NCBI GenBank assembly: GCA_000827325.1
Contig: KN832878.1
Span: 930,001-994,000, forward strand
Source of the DNA: Oidiodendron maius Zn
Lineage: Eukaryota; Ascomycota; Leotiomycetes; Myxotrichaceae
DNA length: 64,000 bases
Direction: 5' to 3'
Shown here: positions 35,703-46,246 of the stretch, one piece after another
Numbering within the stretch: position 1 is the stretch's first letter
Layout: each line of letters opens with the position of its first letter
The notes under the pieces: generated by a model
Told to the model about the DNA's origin: nothing
What the model saw: the letters and a program-made list of their open reading frames with translations, nothing else
Databases searched by the model: none
Translations under genes and position numbers: made by a program

Positions 35703-36575
35703 GGAATGTCGCCCGCGAAGGGAAGGAAAGTCGGTGAGGATGAGTTCGGGTGACGGCAAACACCGCCGACAGGGTATTCATATTCATACAGTAGATGATA
35801 TGCGAAAAGATTGTAGTTTCCCGGACCCTTGTACTATATGTACGGGCGAAGGCCTCCCATTTGTTGATCATAAGCCTAATACAACCTATCTGCAGTTCAT
35901 GCACGGTCTAGAAAAGAACACATGGAGACGGAACCGAGCACTCGGTAAGGTGCAAAAAATCAGCTGCATGTGAACGAGTACTTTTGTCAGGGGTCGAACC
36001 GGACGCATGGGACGCGCCAAGAGTTGTTGGTGGAGGATAATGGATTTCCGGGAAACCCAGGAGAAGGGAGTGCCTTGGCATAATTGACCACTGGACGCAT
36101 CTCTATTTGCTTCCCTGTTCTTGTTCTCATTATCGTGTCTACAGTACTTTCGTACTTGCCAAGTGCTTCGGTGTCTTCTCTCCTTTTTTTCCTTTTCCTT
36201 TTTCTTTTGCCTGCTTGCTTTCTCTCTCTGCCAATACCACGGTAAGCAGAGAAGGCAGCGATGTGGCGCGGCAGCCCATTCTTCCCGTCCCAGCCCAATA
36301 CCATGGACCAGGTGGTTGGTAAGATTATAGCCACTATATTATCAGCTCGGACCCCCGCAGTAGTGCACGGTCGCTCGCACCCTGTCTTTCCCTTTGGTCA
36401 GCGTATCGTAATCATCTATTTGAACACAATTTCGCCCACCTTTCCTGCAGGCTTTCCTCATCCAGTACCCCACCACCAGTCCTTGTGCGACCCAAACACT
36501 CAACGTCCAGCAAGCATCTGTCTGTGTCGCCGGTTCGTCCCCAATTGGTGGCATGCGAATGCTCTCATCAGTATC
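35703..36575. other. Intergenic stretch between PKS and LaeA-like gene
   Basis: Contains PKS 3' sequence and a pyrimidine-rich leader (about 36170-36240) typical of fungal promoters. The frame at 36261 is continuous with the start of the next gene and offers an earlier ATG. A frame at 35656-35973 has no family features. Confidence 0.5.
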
Positions 36576-38007
36576 ATGAATCCGACGTTCAATCAGTCGG
36601 GCACGTCTCTTGATGACTACAAGTTCAGCTTCGAGTACTACCTCGACTACTCGAACAGCATCCAGGCCGACGTGAGTTTGCACTGCAGAGTAACGCGGTT
36701 GATCTGTCTCACACATTCATAGTCCAACCCTCGCTCCAGCGGTATATCGTACGTCGCGCCTTCGCATGATCGCTTCGTTTCGTTGCCTCCTTTGGTCTTT
36801 GGTCTCCCATCCCCACCCCCATACTGACATGCGACACCGACAGAGATACGGCCTCCTTGACCGAGAGCATATACGACTTCCATAAGGAAAACGGCCGGAC
36901 CTACCATGCGTATCGCGCTGGCGGTAAGTTCGATCCTGTGCGGAACGCTCGGTGCCAAAACTGAGCATGGCAGCATACCACCACCCAAATGATGCCACCG
37001 AGGTAGAGCGTTTGGACGACCAGTATCAGATCCTGAAAATTATACTTGATGGGAGGAACTATCTTGCTCCGTTCTCGAGGGAAAAGCCTCCACACAAAGT
37101 TCTCGACATTGCAACGGGGTCGGGTAGCTGGGCCATCGACCTAGGCGATGAGTTCCCAGAGGCACAAATCATCGGCACCGACCTCTCCCCCATCCAAAGC
37201 GACTTGGTTCCGCCCAATGTCCAGTTCGTAATTGATGATGCGTACGTTCCCTGCTCCGCCGGGGTCACTCCCGGCACTCCCATGCGCCCGCCCCCACTAA
37301 CGAGGAGAGCAGTACCGACGAGTGGCCTGGCGGGAACGATTGGTGTAATTTCGACTTCATCCATACCAGGGTGACCATCGGCTGCTGGTCCGATATGCTG
37401 ACCCAGGTTATCCGCCCGGCGTTCGAACGGCTGCGGCCCGGTGGGTGGATGGAATCGCAGGAGCTGATGGGCATATTGGAGTGTGACAACGGGCCGATCC
37501 CTGAGAACAACGCGTTCAAGATGTGGGTTGATGATATTGTCGAGGCCTGCATCGAGGTGGACCGGCCCATGACCTTTGCTGCGAGCCTCAAGAAGTGGTA
37601 CATGGATGCCGGGTTCATCAACGTGCATGAGAAGGTGTACAAGATCCCTATCAATGGCTGGCCTCGAATTCGTAAGTTGAAGATGCTCGGCCAGCTGTGG
37701 CACGCCAACCTCAGCAATGGGCTTGCGGCGTTTAGCTACGCCCTGTTACACCGCACCAAGGGAATGAGCCAGGAAGAAATTGAGGTAGGTTGACTCCTTG
37801 GGGCGCACGAGCATGTGTCCGTGTGTTCCTTGGAGACGGCTGACTAACAAGACATCAAAGATCTCGCTACTAGATGTAAGGAGGGATCTGGCGGATGAGC
37901 GGGTACAAATATATGAGAGTTTCTATGTGGTATATGGTCAGAAGCCAGAGGGCGACTCATCTTCGACCCCTCAACCACAGCTTTTCGATACCATTATGGC
38001 CGGATGA
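36576..38007 (+). CDS. LaeA-like methyltransferase
   Basis: Six exons (36576-36671, 36723-36741, 36846-36923, 36974-37241, 37313-37784, 37861-38007) give 359 residues in frame. Exon 2 is a 19-nt micro-exon. Landmarks of the LaeA/UMTA group are all present: ENGRTYHAYRAG, PNDATEVERLDDQYQI, the SAM motif VLDIATGSGSWAIDLGDEFP, GTDLSPIQ, PPNVQFVIDD, LRPGGWMESQEL and a YVVYGQKP end. Proteins of this type include global regulators of secondary metabolism and tailoring enzymes inside clusters. Lying 0.9 kb after the PKS on the same strand, it is more likely a cluster gene than the genome-wide LaeA (inference). The 5' end is uncertain; an in-frame ATG lies at 36261. Confidence 0.85.
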
Positions 38008-38812
38008 TCTGCTGACATTTGTAAGCCAACGTGGGATTAAAAGCTGCTCACGGTAATAATAATGTAATTGGCGTTGTCGGATTGCATGACCGGGGGTTCG
38101 TTATGAGTATGGGATTGTTATTTATAGAAAGAATATCCCACCTTGCTACTCCAACTTTAGTAAGTCGGGTGGGATTTTTGGCCTCGATGGGTGCTTCAAT
38201 TGACATTGAGGCTGTGAATGAGAGTTCGAAGAAGCCATCTGATTCTTTCATGCTCTCAGATCATGGCCGTATTATCACAGAATGGGGGGATATATGGGCC
38301 TTATTCCTCCAGATACTGCAGTCTGGATTCCTAGTACTCAATTCCATCAAAACCATCATCTCCCACGCTCGCATAACTGAGCGACAGTCCTTTTGATTTT
38401 ACTTGTGGCAAACCCGTTTCCACGTCAACATGGCACTAATCTATGGGGAAATGGTAAGGAAAGTTTAAAATGGTTCTGAGGAGGGATTCAGAGGTAAGCC
38501 GATTAATTCTATCACTGGTAGCTGTCTTTAGCAGGGCATTTATGAATGTGGTATCATAGAGTTTATTTAGGTACATTATACGCCAAGATATTGAGCAGTA
38601 CTTCACACATGTTCTCGCTATCTTGCTAATCCAAGAGAGTGAGGGCAGGCCGTGTCCGTACTGGAAGGTGCTGTGCGCCTCACCGGAGCCGTAAGGAACA
38701 ACCCTAGATAAGAGACACATTTCAACGGACATTAAATTCTTGGTCCATAACAATACACCAGCGCTATAACGAGATATTAATCCGTGTGTGAAAGGTGTCG
38801 GGTATTTATATT
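38008..38812. other. Intergenic stretch between convergent genes
   Basis: About 0.8 kb holding the 3' ends of the LaeA-like gene and the leftward regulator. Frames at 38031-38396 and 38436-38753 show no family resemblance. Nothing else seen. Confidence 0.5.
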
Positions 38813-41129
38813 TCAGGTTGAGCCATCAGTTGACAAGCGGAGGTCGACCATTTTCCCAACCACATTCAAGATTTCTGCCTCCTCAATCTCTTTTGGCCGG
38901 TTTTCCTCGGCGATATGTCTTCGATCACCCGCAGACGTCCGACCGTAGAGGCTAAGTATTCGATGCCGAATGTCTTTCTGGGCTATGCCAAGCCTCGCTG
39001 ACCGTTCCATAATCTCGCCGGTTGTCTCGCATATAATATTCTCTAGGAGCTTTGCACTAGGGAATCGCGTTGTGAAAGCGGATAGGAAAGGCAGGAAGTC
39101 ATCGAAAGATTGACCTTTTGTCTCATTAGAGATATCACCTTTACCGCCTTTCTCCTTGAGGACTTTAAAGACTGCCATCGGAAAGGCAATCCATGCAATG
39201 CTACAAAGTTGCGAGCAGTATCAGCATCTTCGCAATTTGTTTCGGGCATGGGATGGAATCCTCTAACTTACATTCCACTTTGGAACTCGTTTGCAGGGTT
39301 CGATGCCTGACTTATTTTGTAGCAATGGAGAGCAACCTCAGATGAGGCTCTCTTGATTCGCTGAAGCGCAGCTTGACGGAATTTTTCAGCAGCGTCAATA
39401 CTGCCAACAGGGCAATAGATGTATGGTGCGTACAGAGTAGCACGCATAGAGCTGTTTATAGATCAGTATCTATCTGCGTAAACATAGTGGTTTCAAACTC
39501 ACTCGCAGATAATCAATACGTAGTTAGGGAACTTGGAAGTTCCAGGACCTAACGCCCCGATGTATTCGCCACTCACTCTCAGGTATGCCTCTTTCCAATC
39601 CCTCAACTGGCTATCGAATTGTTGAACTTGAGTTGCCTCAGCAGTGAGAGTACCCTTGTCAATGGGCCTACCAGACCACTCTCGATCGAAGCGCTTTCCT
39701 TCATGGAAGACTGCAATATCCCTCATAATATCACTCAACTTACATAGCCAGATAAATGAGTTGATTAATGTTCGCTTCGTCTTAATATTCGTGAACTTTG
39801 GAAGCATAACTTCGAGACCAAAAGCCTTTTCGCTACTAACCGCCCAAGTTGATCGAGCTTCATGAATGCGATACGGACGGCGAAGTGCAATCGAAATCAG
39901 ACGATCACGTAAGAGGCAGCACCACCAAGTCAAGTAATAGCGGCTCGACGAGGCTACGCTCTCTCCTTGATGGTCCCATAATCTAATGACTCGAGCATGA
40001 TGGAATGCCCTATCAGTCCAATAGCTATTGACCTGATATTCAGCATCAAAAGGACTCCAGTACGTGAGTAAAAGAGCTACTTTCGTTAGTACCAAGTGGT
40101 CTAACGTGTAATGCATGCGATACAGTAACTATAAGAATATTCAGTATACTGGAGATAATAAATTATAGATATTTATAGCTCACACTCGCTTTCTCGAAAT
40201 ACACCTTTTGACCATCATAGATGGATTTATAAGGTATGCTAGAAAGTCGTGCACTAGGCAGGTGCTATAGGTATATGTTAGATAAGTAGGACTTTATTTA
40301 CAATATCTCCAGAGACTTACGGCAAAGGCTACATTCATCATAGCTTGGAAGAGCGGCAGTGGAAATCTTTTCTCAAATTCTTCATCGTCCTCAGAATCAT
40401 TGTAAATTTCCATAAACTCAACTTCATCGACAACTGGGCAGAGTGGATGGAAATGAGTGAAGTATAATTTCACTAATTCATCTCGTAAACCCCTCTCCGG
40501 AAGTTGGCTTGCCTCTGCAATCGAAACACGTCGAGGAATTCTCACGGAACTGTCTTCTTCATCTCCAAATGCTATTTGATGAGAGCGCTTTCCGTTCCTT
40601 TGAAGCGACTGGGAAAAGGCGATAGCCGATGACATATCCAGATCTATGATGAGACTTGTTAGGCATTAAAAGGTCATAGGATAATGTGCAACTTTCCTGG
40701 AGCAAGGATAATCTGGCCCGAACTGTCCGTAAATATAGTTGGCGTCTTATCTGATTCTGGGGCTAGAGGCCTCAAGGGCCTGAAGGGTCTCAAGGGTCTC
40801 AAGGGTCTCAAGGGTCTTAAGGGTCTCAAGCGCCGCAAGGGAACTTGCTTCGGAGTATCATCGCCAGATTGAGGAGTTGGAGACGAAGGACGAGATACGC
40901 TTCTGGATACATCTCCTAAGGGGCATATTGAGGTAACACTTGATGCTGACTTATTGGTAAGTGATAGAGTAGATGCAGGTGTGGCCAAAGCATTCTGTAA
41001 ATCTTGAAGACTCTGCGTCGGAGGGAGCATCTGAGACCCCTCATTAGGGCCCGGAAAGAGGGGCACACCATTGAAAATGGTGCTGATAATGTTTTCCACT
41101 TCAAAAAAATAATCAAGGTCAAAATCCAT
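38813..41129 (-). CDS. Fungal_trans-domain transcription regulator without a visible zinc cluster
   Basis: Six exons on the minus strand (41129-40724, 40643-40321, 40264-40184, 40128-39503, 39451-39272, 39200-38813) give about 667 residues. Four introns have clear GTAAGT/GTGAGT-like donors; the first (GTTCGG) is weaker. The middle part matches the fungal_trans regulatory domain of Zn2Cys6 regulators: LYFTHFHPLCPVVDEVEFM, MHYTLDHLVLTKVALLLTYW, and WWCCLLRDRLISIALRRPYR. The N-terminal 135 residues are Ser/Pro-rich and end in an RPL tandem repeat. No Zn2Cys6 finger was found within 400 nt upstream, although an in-frame ATG at 41303 allows a longer start. It may control the polyketide genes (position only). 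The missing finger is either in an unseen exon or truly absent. Confidence 0.75.
40768..40840 (-). repeat. 9-bp tandem repeat coding (Arg-Pro-Leu)n
   Basis: On the plus strand about seven copies of gggtctcaa-like units follow one another. On the coding minus strand they give RPLRPLRPLRPLRPFRPL inside the regulator. The period is a multiple of three, so copy-number change would keep the frame. Confidence 0.85.
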
Positions 41130-42031
41130 GGTCATCATATCGCTTTGAAGATGCCATAACAAGGAGAGAGCAGGAAGACCGTTATACATTACTGGGGCCG
41201 TGCACAATGGCACGGCCCAGCAAGACCACATGACCACGAGAACAACTTTATTTGACACAATTCTCTTAAGACGATGGCGCGTAAATTGATTGATCCAGCA
41301 CATTCAAAGCATCAACTCCTGAACCTTCTCAAGTTGGGGTAGAATAATTGCCAAAATTCCGGTATAATGCAGAACAAAAGAGGAAAAGGCCAAAAGCATG
41401 AGCCGCACAATTCTAATGCCCCTTCCGCACCTTCGTATATAGAGGTCTAGGCCCGTCAGGGTTGTTACACCGCCCTCGTGACACGATTCTGCCATATATC
41501 GATAGTTGGGCGGTGATGATTGGGGGCAGAATAAAGGCTGCGAAACTGGCTTCTTCTAGACCGTAATAATATGCAATACCAACATATAGTGAGTGCTATA
41601 TTATAGCACATACCAGGCGGCAATGTTCTAATTATAATAAGACTCAGTATTTATATATATTCTTATTGTTGAATAAGTAATTACCTTTTTAGCCATACTG
41701 CGACATATAAAGTGACCCACTTGATAACGTGATCAATTCGGTGATGGGTTACATTAGCTATTACTTGGTGATTAACTCACCAATCTTTACATCAGCCTTG
41801 CTCACCGAGTCTGCCGCAGGGGCTGGATCTGTCACGGGAATTCGGCTGGCGATCGTCCTGAGCGAATCTGCTGGCAGGCTGTGCGCTGGCAACAGCACCG
41901 CCGGGCGTAGTGCCATCTGCAATGCAGTGCATTGCCACAACTCAAAATGATATATTCAACGCCCTCTCGTGCAAGATCTGCTGGTGCGAGATGCTGCAAT
42001 TCCACCCCGCATCCGCGCGGGCCCGCACAAG
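41130..42031. promoter_or_regulatory. Divergent upstream region of the regulator and the 1215-aa gene
   Basis: Holds the start regions of two divergent genes. A 63-codon minus frame at 41304-41495 is hydrophobic but has no family match and may be part of an unseen exon. AT-rich patch at 41560-41700. Confidence 0.4.
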
Positions 42032-45000
42032 ATGAGTGCTGTCTCCAAGCTCCAAGCAGCATTCGTCAGCGCCAGCCAGGAGACCACGCTTGCCCTTGCC
42101 AACCTCAATGCTGACTTCTCCCTGGTGAAGATCGAGCCCCGGATCGAATACCGCGACATCGGCGGCGCGCTCTCAAATCACAGGCGCGTTGCAGGCGAGG
42201 CCGGCTCCATCCACGTCACAGCTCGCCGCCTCGGTTCATTATTCCAGTCCATTGTGCCCGATGTCTCGAACCTGCTCGCGGCGTACGGCAAGAGGGCCAC
42301 TGAGCTGTCCAAGTCCCCCGACGCCAATCCCACGGGCACTCGCGACCACGGCCCGTTCCAGGAATATGTCGGCGTCGACGGCTCGAGCCTCTGGGCCGCT
42401 GCCACTTCGGGGGATGCTGCCCTCGCGATGCATCTCCTGGCCTGTATGCTTGCCACGCACTGGCAAGCCCCCGAGGCTATTGCAATATGGGTTGAGCTCG
42501 TGACGGAGAGAAAACGCCAGCTAGAAAGCACCACCGCCAGCGGGAACATTAATCTCCAAGACGCGGTTGCATTGCAGCTGGTAATCTCGCGGGAACATCT
42601 TGAAGAATGGGACACCAGCGCCAGGGCGTGGCTCAAGGCGACGTGCAGTGATCCACTGGTGAACGAGCGCCAGCTCCGGGTTCTTCAGATCTTGAAGGGC
42701 CTCAAGCTGGCCGTTCTCGGTCCGACGGATGTCTACCGCAGTGTTACCGACGCGTGGAAGCTGGCCATGGAAACCTTTGATAAGATCATTGGTGGAGCTA
42801 GCTACAGCATTTATGACGGCGCCGTGCTCGTGGCCCTGGCATCATGGTATCTGTACCCCGACCTTGTCGTCCTCACCAACGAGAAACGGGAAATTCACCA
42901 GCACGATGCCCTCCTTCAGGCTGGGGGAATCGTAACCATCGGGGCTACGCTCCCAGATCTCGAAGGGCCGCCTGGTGTCCGGTGGCTGCTTTCACTCTCT
43001 CACCTGAAATATTACGGCCCTCCGGTGACCGTGTCCCAGTCCACCGAGTCTGATGAGGGCCGGCTCACCTTTGACGACTTCGTGGTCGTGTCTTTAGGCG
43101 CCATCGTTGCGCTGTGGAATCAAGAGCAATATGTAACAACGGAGAACGCACTCGAACTAATCGACCTGTTCATCAGCAGGCTGGAAGACACGATAGACGA
43201 GGTTTGCGACCAGCCAAGCGCAAGCCTTCTCCGAACACAAACCTGGATCCATCCATTCAAAGCGGCCATCGCACGACTCCAAGGGGGCGAAAATCGAAAT
43301 CCAAATGACCACATGGAGGCACAGAAGCTATTCAAGCTCGGAGTGAGACATCGGTCTTTCATCAGTCGACAGCCAGCGTTAGAAACAGGTGGACCGCCGC
43401 CGACGATGTTGGAATGGATGGCGGGGAAAGGCCCTGACGAGATCTTCAAGATGCTCCTGTTTGGACTGTGTTCGCCAGGCTTCGGCGCCATTTTGGACAA
43501 CGAGGAGAGTAGCATTCAGTTCTATCGCGATCTAGCTCGACAGTATGATTCCTCACCAACAAGAGGACACAAGCCCTTGCTCATTATACGATGCCTTCGG
43601 CAGACATTGGAGGGAGATAAATGCTTCTTGTGCACTGCCACACCATTATTCAACGATGCCGATGGAGAAGGAAGGCATTATCGCTGGGTACCGGAGGGTC
43701 TCGAGAGCAATCCCGGCAGTGACGATGAGACCGTCGCTACCCTGGACTGTGATGACTTGCATGCTGAAACTACGTATGGCACTTCAAGATATCTGTGGTG
43801 CAATCCACCAGTGGTGATCAAACGAGCATGCCGCGGGAAGGGAGTCAAAATGCGGCGGTGGCGGATCCTAAATGAGACGGCTTCTCAGTATTCGGACGAT
43901 GCAGATAGGCATTATTACTATTCAAGCGGCGACGGCGAGGACGGAACCAGAATCAGAGGTTATGAGCTCCTTCGCTGGCCTAGCATGGGCGTTGGCGACC
44001 CGGTTCAACTGTACTATTTGAAACATACAGATGCAATATTTCAAAAGGAGCAATTGACACCGTCTCTGAAACAAGTCGTTCGGGTTCTTCGGTCAGAAAA
44101 GCTCCACCACCGCCGATTTATTAACTTTATCTATCGCTCGAGGCTCGTCGCCAACCTTGTTTTCTTCTCGAATTGCTGGTCCATCTTTAGAGAAATGGGC
44201 GGATCAACAATCTCCCCAAACATCCTGTCCTTACAAGATCTATTACTCAAAACTTACTCCGCGGCTCCCACACCCCCGCGCTCGCGCCACAGGCCTCCCA
44301 TGAGTGATGTTGCGTCATCGCGGCCAGCCGACAAACTCCTGAGTTTACTTCGAGGCAATATCTCTACAGAGGGTGCTTTTGCCCTACTCTGCTTCCTGGA
44401 GACTGGGAACGTCGAGATCCCTGAAAAGAGACTAGCTGGGGTTTTTGCAATGGCTCGAGAAGATTCTCTCTACATTGCATCGTACCTTCTCAGCGATCCT
44501 GGAACGTCGTCAAGTGGAAGCAAAGTCGGAATAAGGAAGGTTAAGGGCAACATCGGCCGCTCTGGAGTTGCGTTCTTGATCGGTCCGGGCGAGACACGTG
44601 TCCGCGAACTCGACCCGAGCACGTGGAGGATGGTGAACCATAAGGAATTTGATGGAAAGCTCGAGGATGCTTTCCAAGATATCTCGCTGCATCTCAGATT
44701 CACGGGCTACGAGCTTCCCATTGACATCGACCCCGAGAAAAGAGGCTACAAACATACTGATGCCTTCCTTGCGGAGGCCATTGTGTCTGCCCACTCGGCT
44801 GGTAAGTGGGTTTCCGACCTCAACTTGAGCGCTCTGACTGCACCGAATCTACACCGTGTAAACCCATTTCCATCTTGCAAACCACACACCGTACCGACAT
44901 CTAAGCCAGACTCCGAACTTGTTTCCATTGAAAACTGGGAGGAGTTACTAGACCCGCCAGTTGTCCCTGGCGTCTTCAAGGCGCATGGAAACTGGCAGGC

Positions 45001-45679
45001 CCGACTGGCGGCTACGTGCATGTCTGTGCAGCTCCGTTACCAGACCTTTTTGTTTGGGAATCATGGCTGTTGGCACTGCGCAACCATGTTATTTGCCGAA
45101 TGGAAGAAGACGTATGGACAAATTAGAGAGCCACGGGGCAGACACAGAGGAGCACCCCCGCCAAGAGGCCCAAGCCCAGGCCCACCACCAGGTTGGGTCA
45201 TTGCTCCTAAAAGAAAACCTCGCAAGAATCACAGTGATAGATCATCCCCGAAGTTGTCGAAGAAGCTCTCGGTATTTCTTTCTGGCATGCGACGTGACAG
45301 ACGTAAAAAGAAGAACAGCACTTCTTCTCGGTCAACCTCACCGGCCTCGTCCTCAGCAGGAACAGAATCTGGTTTGTCTAGTGCTACTAGAAGCCAGCAT
45401 GCTCGCAAGAATCCAAAGACGCTCGCCAAGCTACTCGCCAAATTCACTACGTCAGCATTTCTTTTTGGCGGGCGCCGAATACATAGAAAGAAAGATAGCA
45501 ATTCTTCACGAGACTCGTCGCCCTCCTCTTCATTGAGGAAAACTGTCATGGGCGCAAACGACACCGAGACACCATTGGCAGGTCCTCTTTCCCCGCCCCC
45601 ACCCCTACCTCCAGGCCCAAGCTCGCTAGGGTCGCCGACTCCAGGACATGACGACCATCGTATTGTTTTCATTCTCTAG
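42032..45679 (+). CDS. Large fungal orphan protein with basic Ser-rich tail
   Basis: A single-exon gene of 1215 residues from MSAVSKLQAAF; the frame also has an ATG at about 41969, but the later Met opens a well-formed conserved-looking N-terminus. Residues 1-480 are mostly helical and resemble a fungal-specific family of unknown function. The middle has CFLCTATPLF and a charged region; near residue 1020 there is GNHGCWHCATMLF. The last 180 residues are Pro-, Ser- and Lys-rich with two copies of a motif (SVFLSGMRRDRRKKKNSTSS and AFLFGGRRIHRKKDSNSSRD), suggesting an internal duplication. No signal peptide, membrane segment or known catalytic motif is seen. GC content is higher than in neighbouring stretches, which gives long accidental frames on the other strand. 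Confidence 0.75.
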   Translation: MSAVSKLQAAFVSASQETTLALANLNADFSLVKIEPRIEYRDIGGALSNHRRVAGEAGSIHVTARRLGSLFQSIVPDVSNLLAAYGKRATELSKSPDANPTGTRDHGPFQEYVGVDGSSLWAAATSGDAALAMHLLACMLATHWQAPEAIAIWVELVTERKRQLESTTASGNINLQDAVALQLVISREHLEEWDTSARAWLKATCSDPLVNERQLRVLQILKGLKLAVLGPTDVYRSVTDAWKLAMETFDKIIGGASYSIYDGAVLVALASWYLYPDLVVLTNEKREIHQHDALLQAGGIVTIGATLPDLEGPPGVRWLLSLSHLKYYGPPVTVSQSTESDEGRLTFDDFVVVSLGAIVALWNQEQYVTTENALELIDLFISRLEDTIDEVCDQPSASLLRTQTWIHPFKAAIARLQGGENRNPNDHMEAQKLFKLGVRHRSFISRQPALETGGPPPTMLEWMAGKGPDEIFKMLLFGLCSPGFGAILDNEESSIQFYRDLARQYDSSPTRGHKPLLIIRCLRQTLEGDKCFLCTATPLFNDADGEGRHYRWVPEGLESNPGSDDETVATLDCDDLHAETTYGTSRYLWCNPPVVIKRACRGKGVKMRRWRILNETASQYSDDADRHYYYSSGDGEDGTRIRGYELLRWPSMGVGDPVQLYYLKHTDAIFQKEQLTPSLKQVVRVLRSEKLHHRRFINFIYRSRLVANLVFFSNCWSIFREMGGSTISPNILSLQDLLLKTYSAAPTPPRSRHRPPMSDVASSRPADKLLSLLRGNISTEGAFALLCFLETGNVEIPEKRLAGVFAMAREDSLYIASYLLSDPGTSSSGSKVGIRKVKGNIGRSGVAFLIGPGETRVRELDPSTWRMVNHKEFDGKLEDAFQDISLHLRFTGYELPIDIDPEKRGYKHTDAFLAEAIVSAHSAGKWVSDLNLSALTAPNLHRVNPFPSCKPHTVPTSKPDSELVSIENWEELLDPPVVPGVFKAHGNWQARLAATCMSVQLRYQTFLFGNHGCWHCATMLFAEWKKTYGQIREPRGRHRGAPPPRGPSPGPPPGWVIAPKRKPRKNHSDRSSPKLSKKLSVFLSGMRRDRRKKKNSTSSRSTSPASSSAGTESGLSSATRSQHARKNPKTLAKLLAKFTTSAFLFGGRRIHRKKDSNSSRDSSPSSSLRKTVMGANDTETPLAGPLSPPPPLPPGPSSLGSPTPGHDDHRIVFIL

Positions 45680-46246
45680 TTTTTATAGACTTTGGGTTCT
45701 TAACCCTCGCAGATGGGCTTTAAGTAGCTTTCCCACTGTGTCTTGGGTATTAGGATGAGCTTGAAAATTCAAATATAGAATCCAGCCACTCGTACTACGT
45801 TGTGAATAATCTAGCTATCCGATACTTTATGCGGAGGAGGATTGTCAATCAAAACCTTTCGTTGGGCTGAATTGACCCTAGGCTTTTACGTTAAAAGAGA
45901 CACGTGATTATACGTATTGGCATATGTCTCTGTTGACTATTTCAAAGGAACTTTCAGAGTTCATTTCGTACCTAGTGGGAGACACAATAAATGGCAAGCG
46001 GTGTTGGACGATGTGTCACTAGGGAAAGCCTGTGGCATTATCGGTGGGCGTCCACCGAGCATCCCAACAAACTCCTCGGCGTACGCTGGTCCACCCACAT
46101 AGAGGTATCTGGTCACAAAGCTTACCAGCCTTAGAGACGAAGACCGGGAACAACTTAAAGAATTTATGACTAGGTTACCAATAGCATATTAATAAGACGT
46201 GACATGGAAAGACATCGAACTTCTGGGTATACCACGCCAGCACTTC
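45680..46246. other. Intergenic stretch between convergent genes
   Basis: Nothing recognisable. Short frames at 45917-46102 and 46204-46395 have no features; the latter overlaps the end of the CorA-like gene on the other strand. Confidence 0.55.

Noticed and set aside
35985-36010. tRNA-like T-loop word (ggggtcgaaccgg)
   Set aside because: No acceptor stem or anticodon arm could be folded around it on either strand.
40916-41303. A zinc cluster at the start of the regulator
   Set aside because: Cysteines occur in the translated region, but no frame shows the C-x2-C-x6-C spacing.
45229-45672. 147-codon minus frame in the tail of the 1215-aa gene
   Set aside because: It mirrors the Ser/Arg-rich tail codons and has only low-complexity composition.
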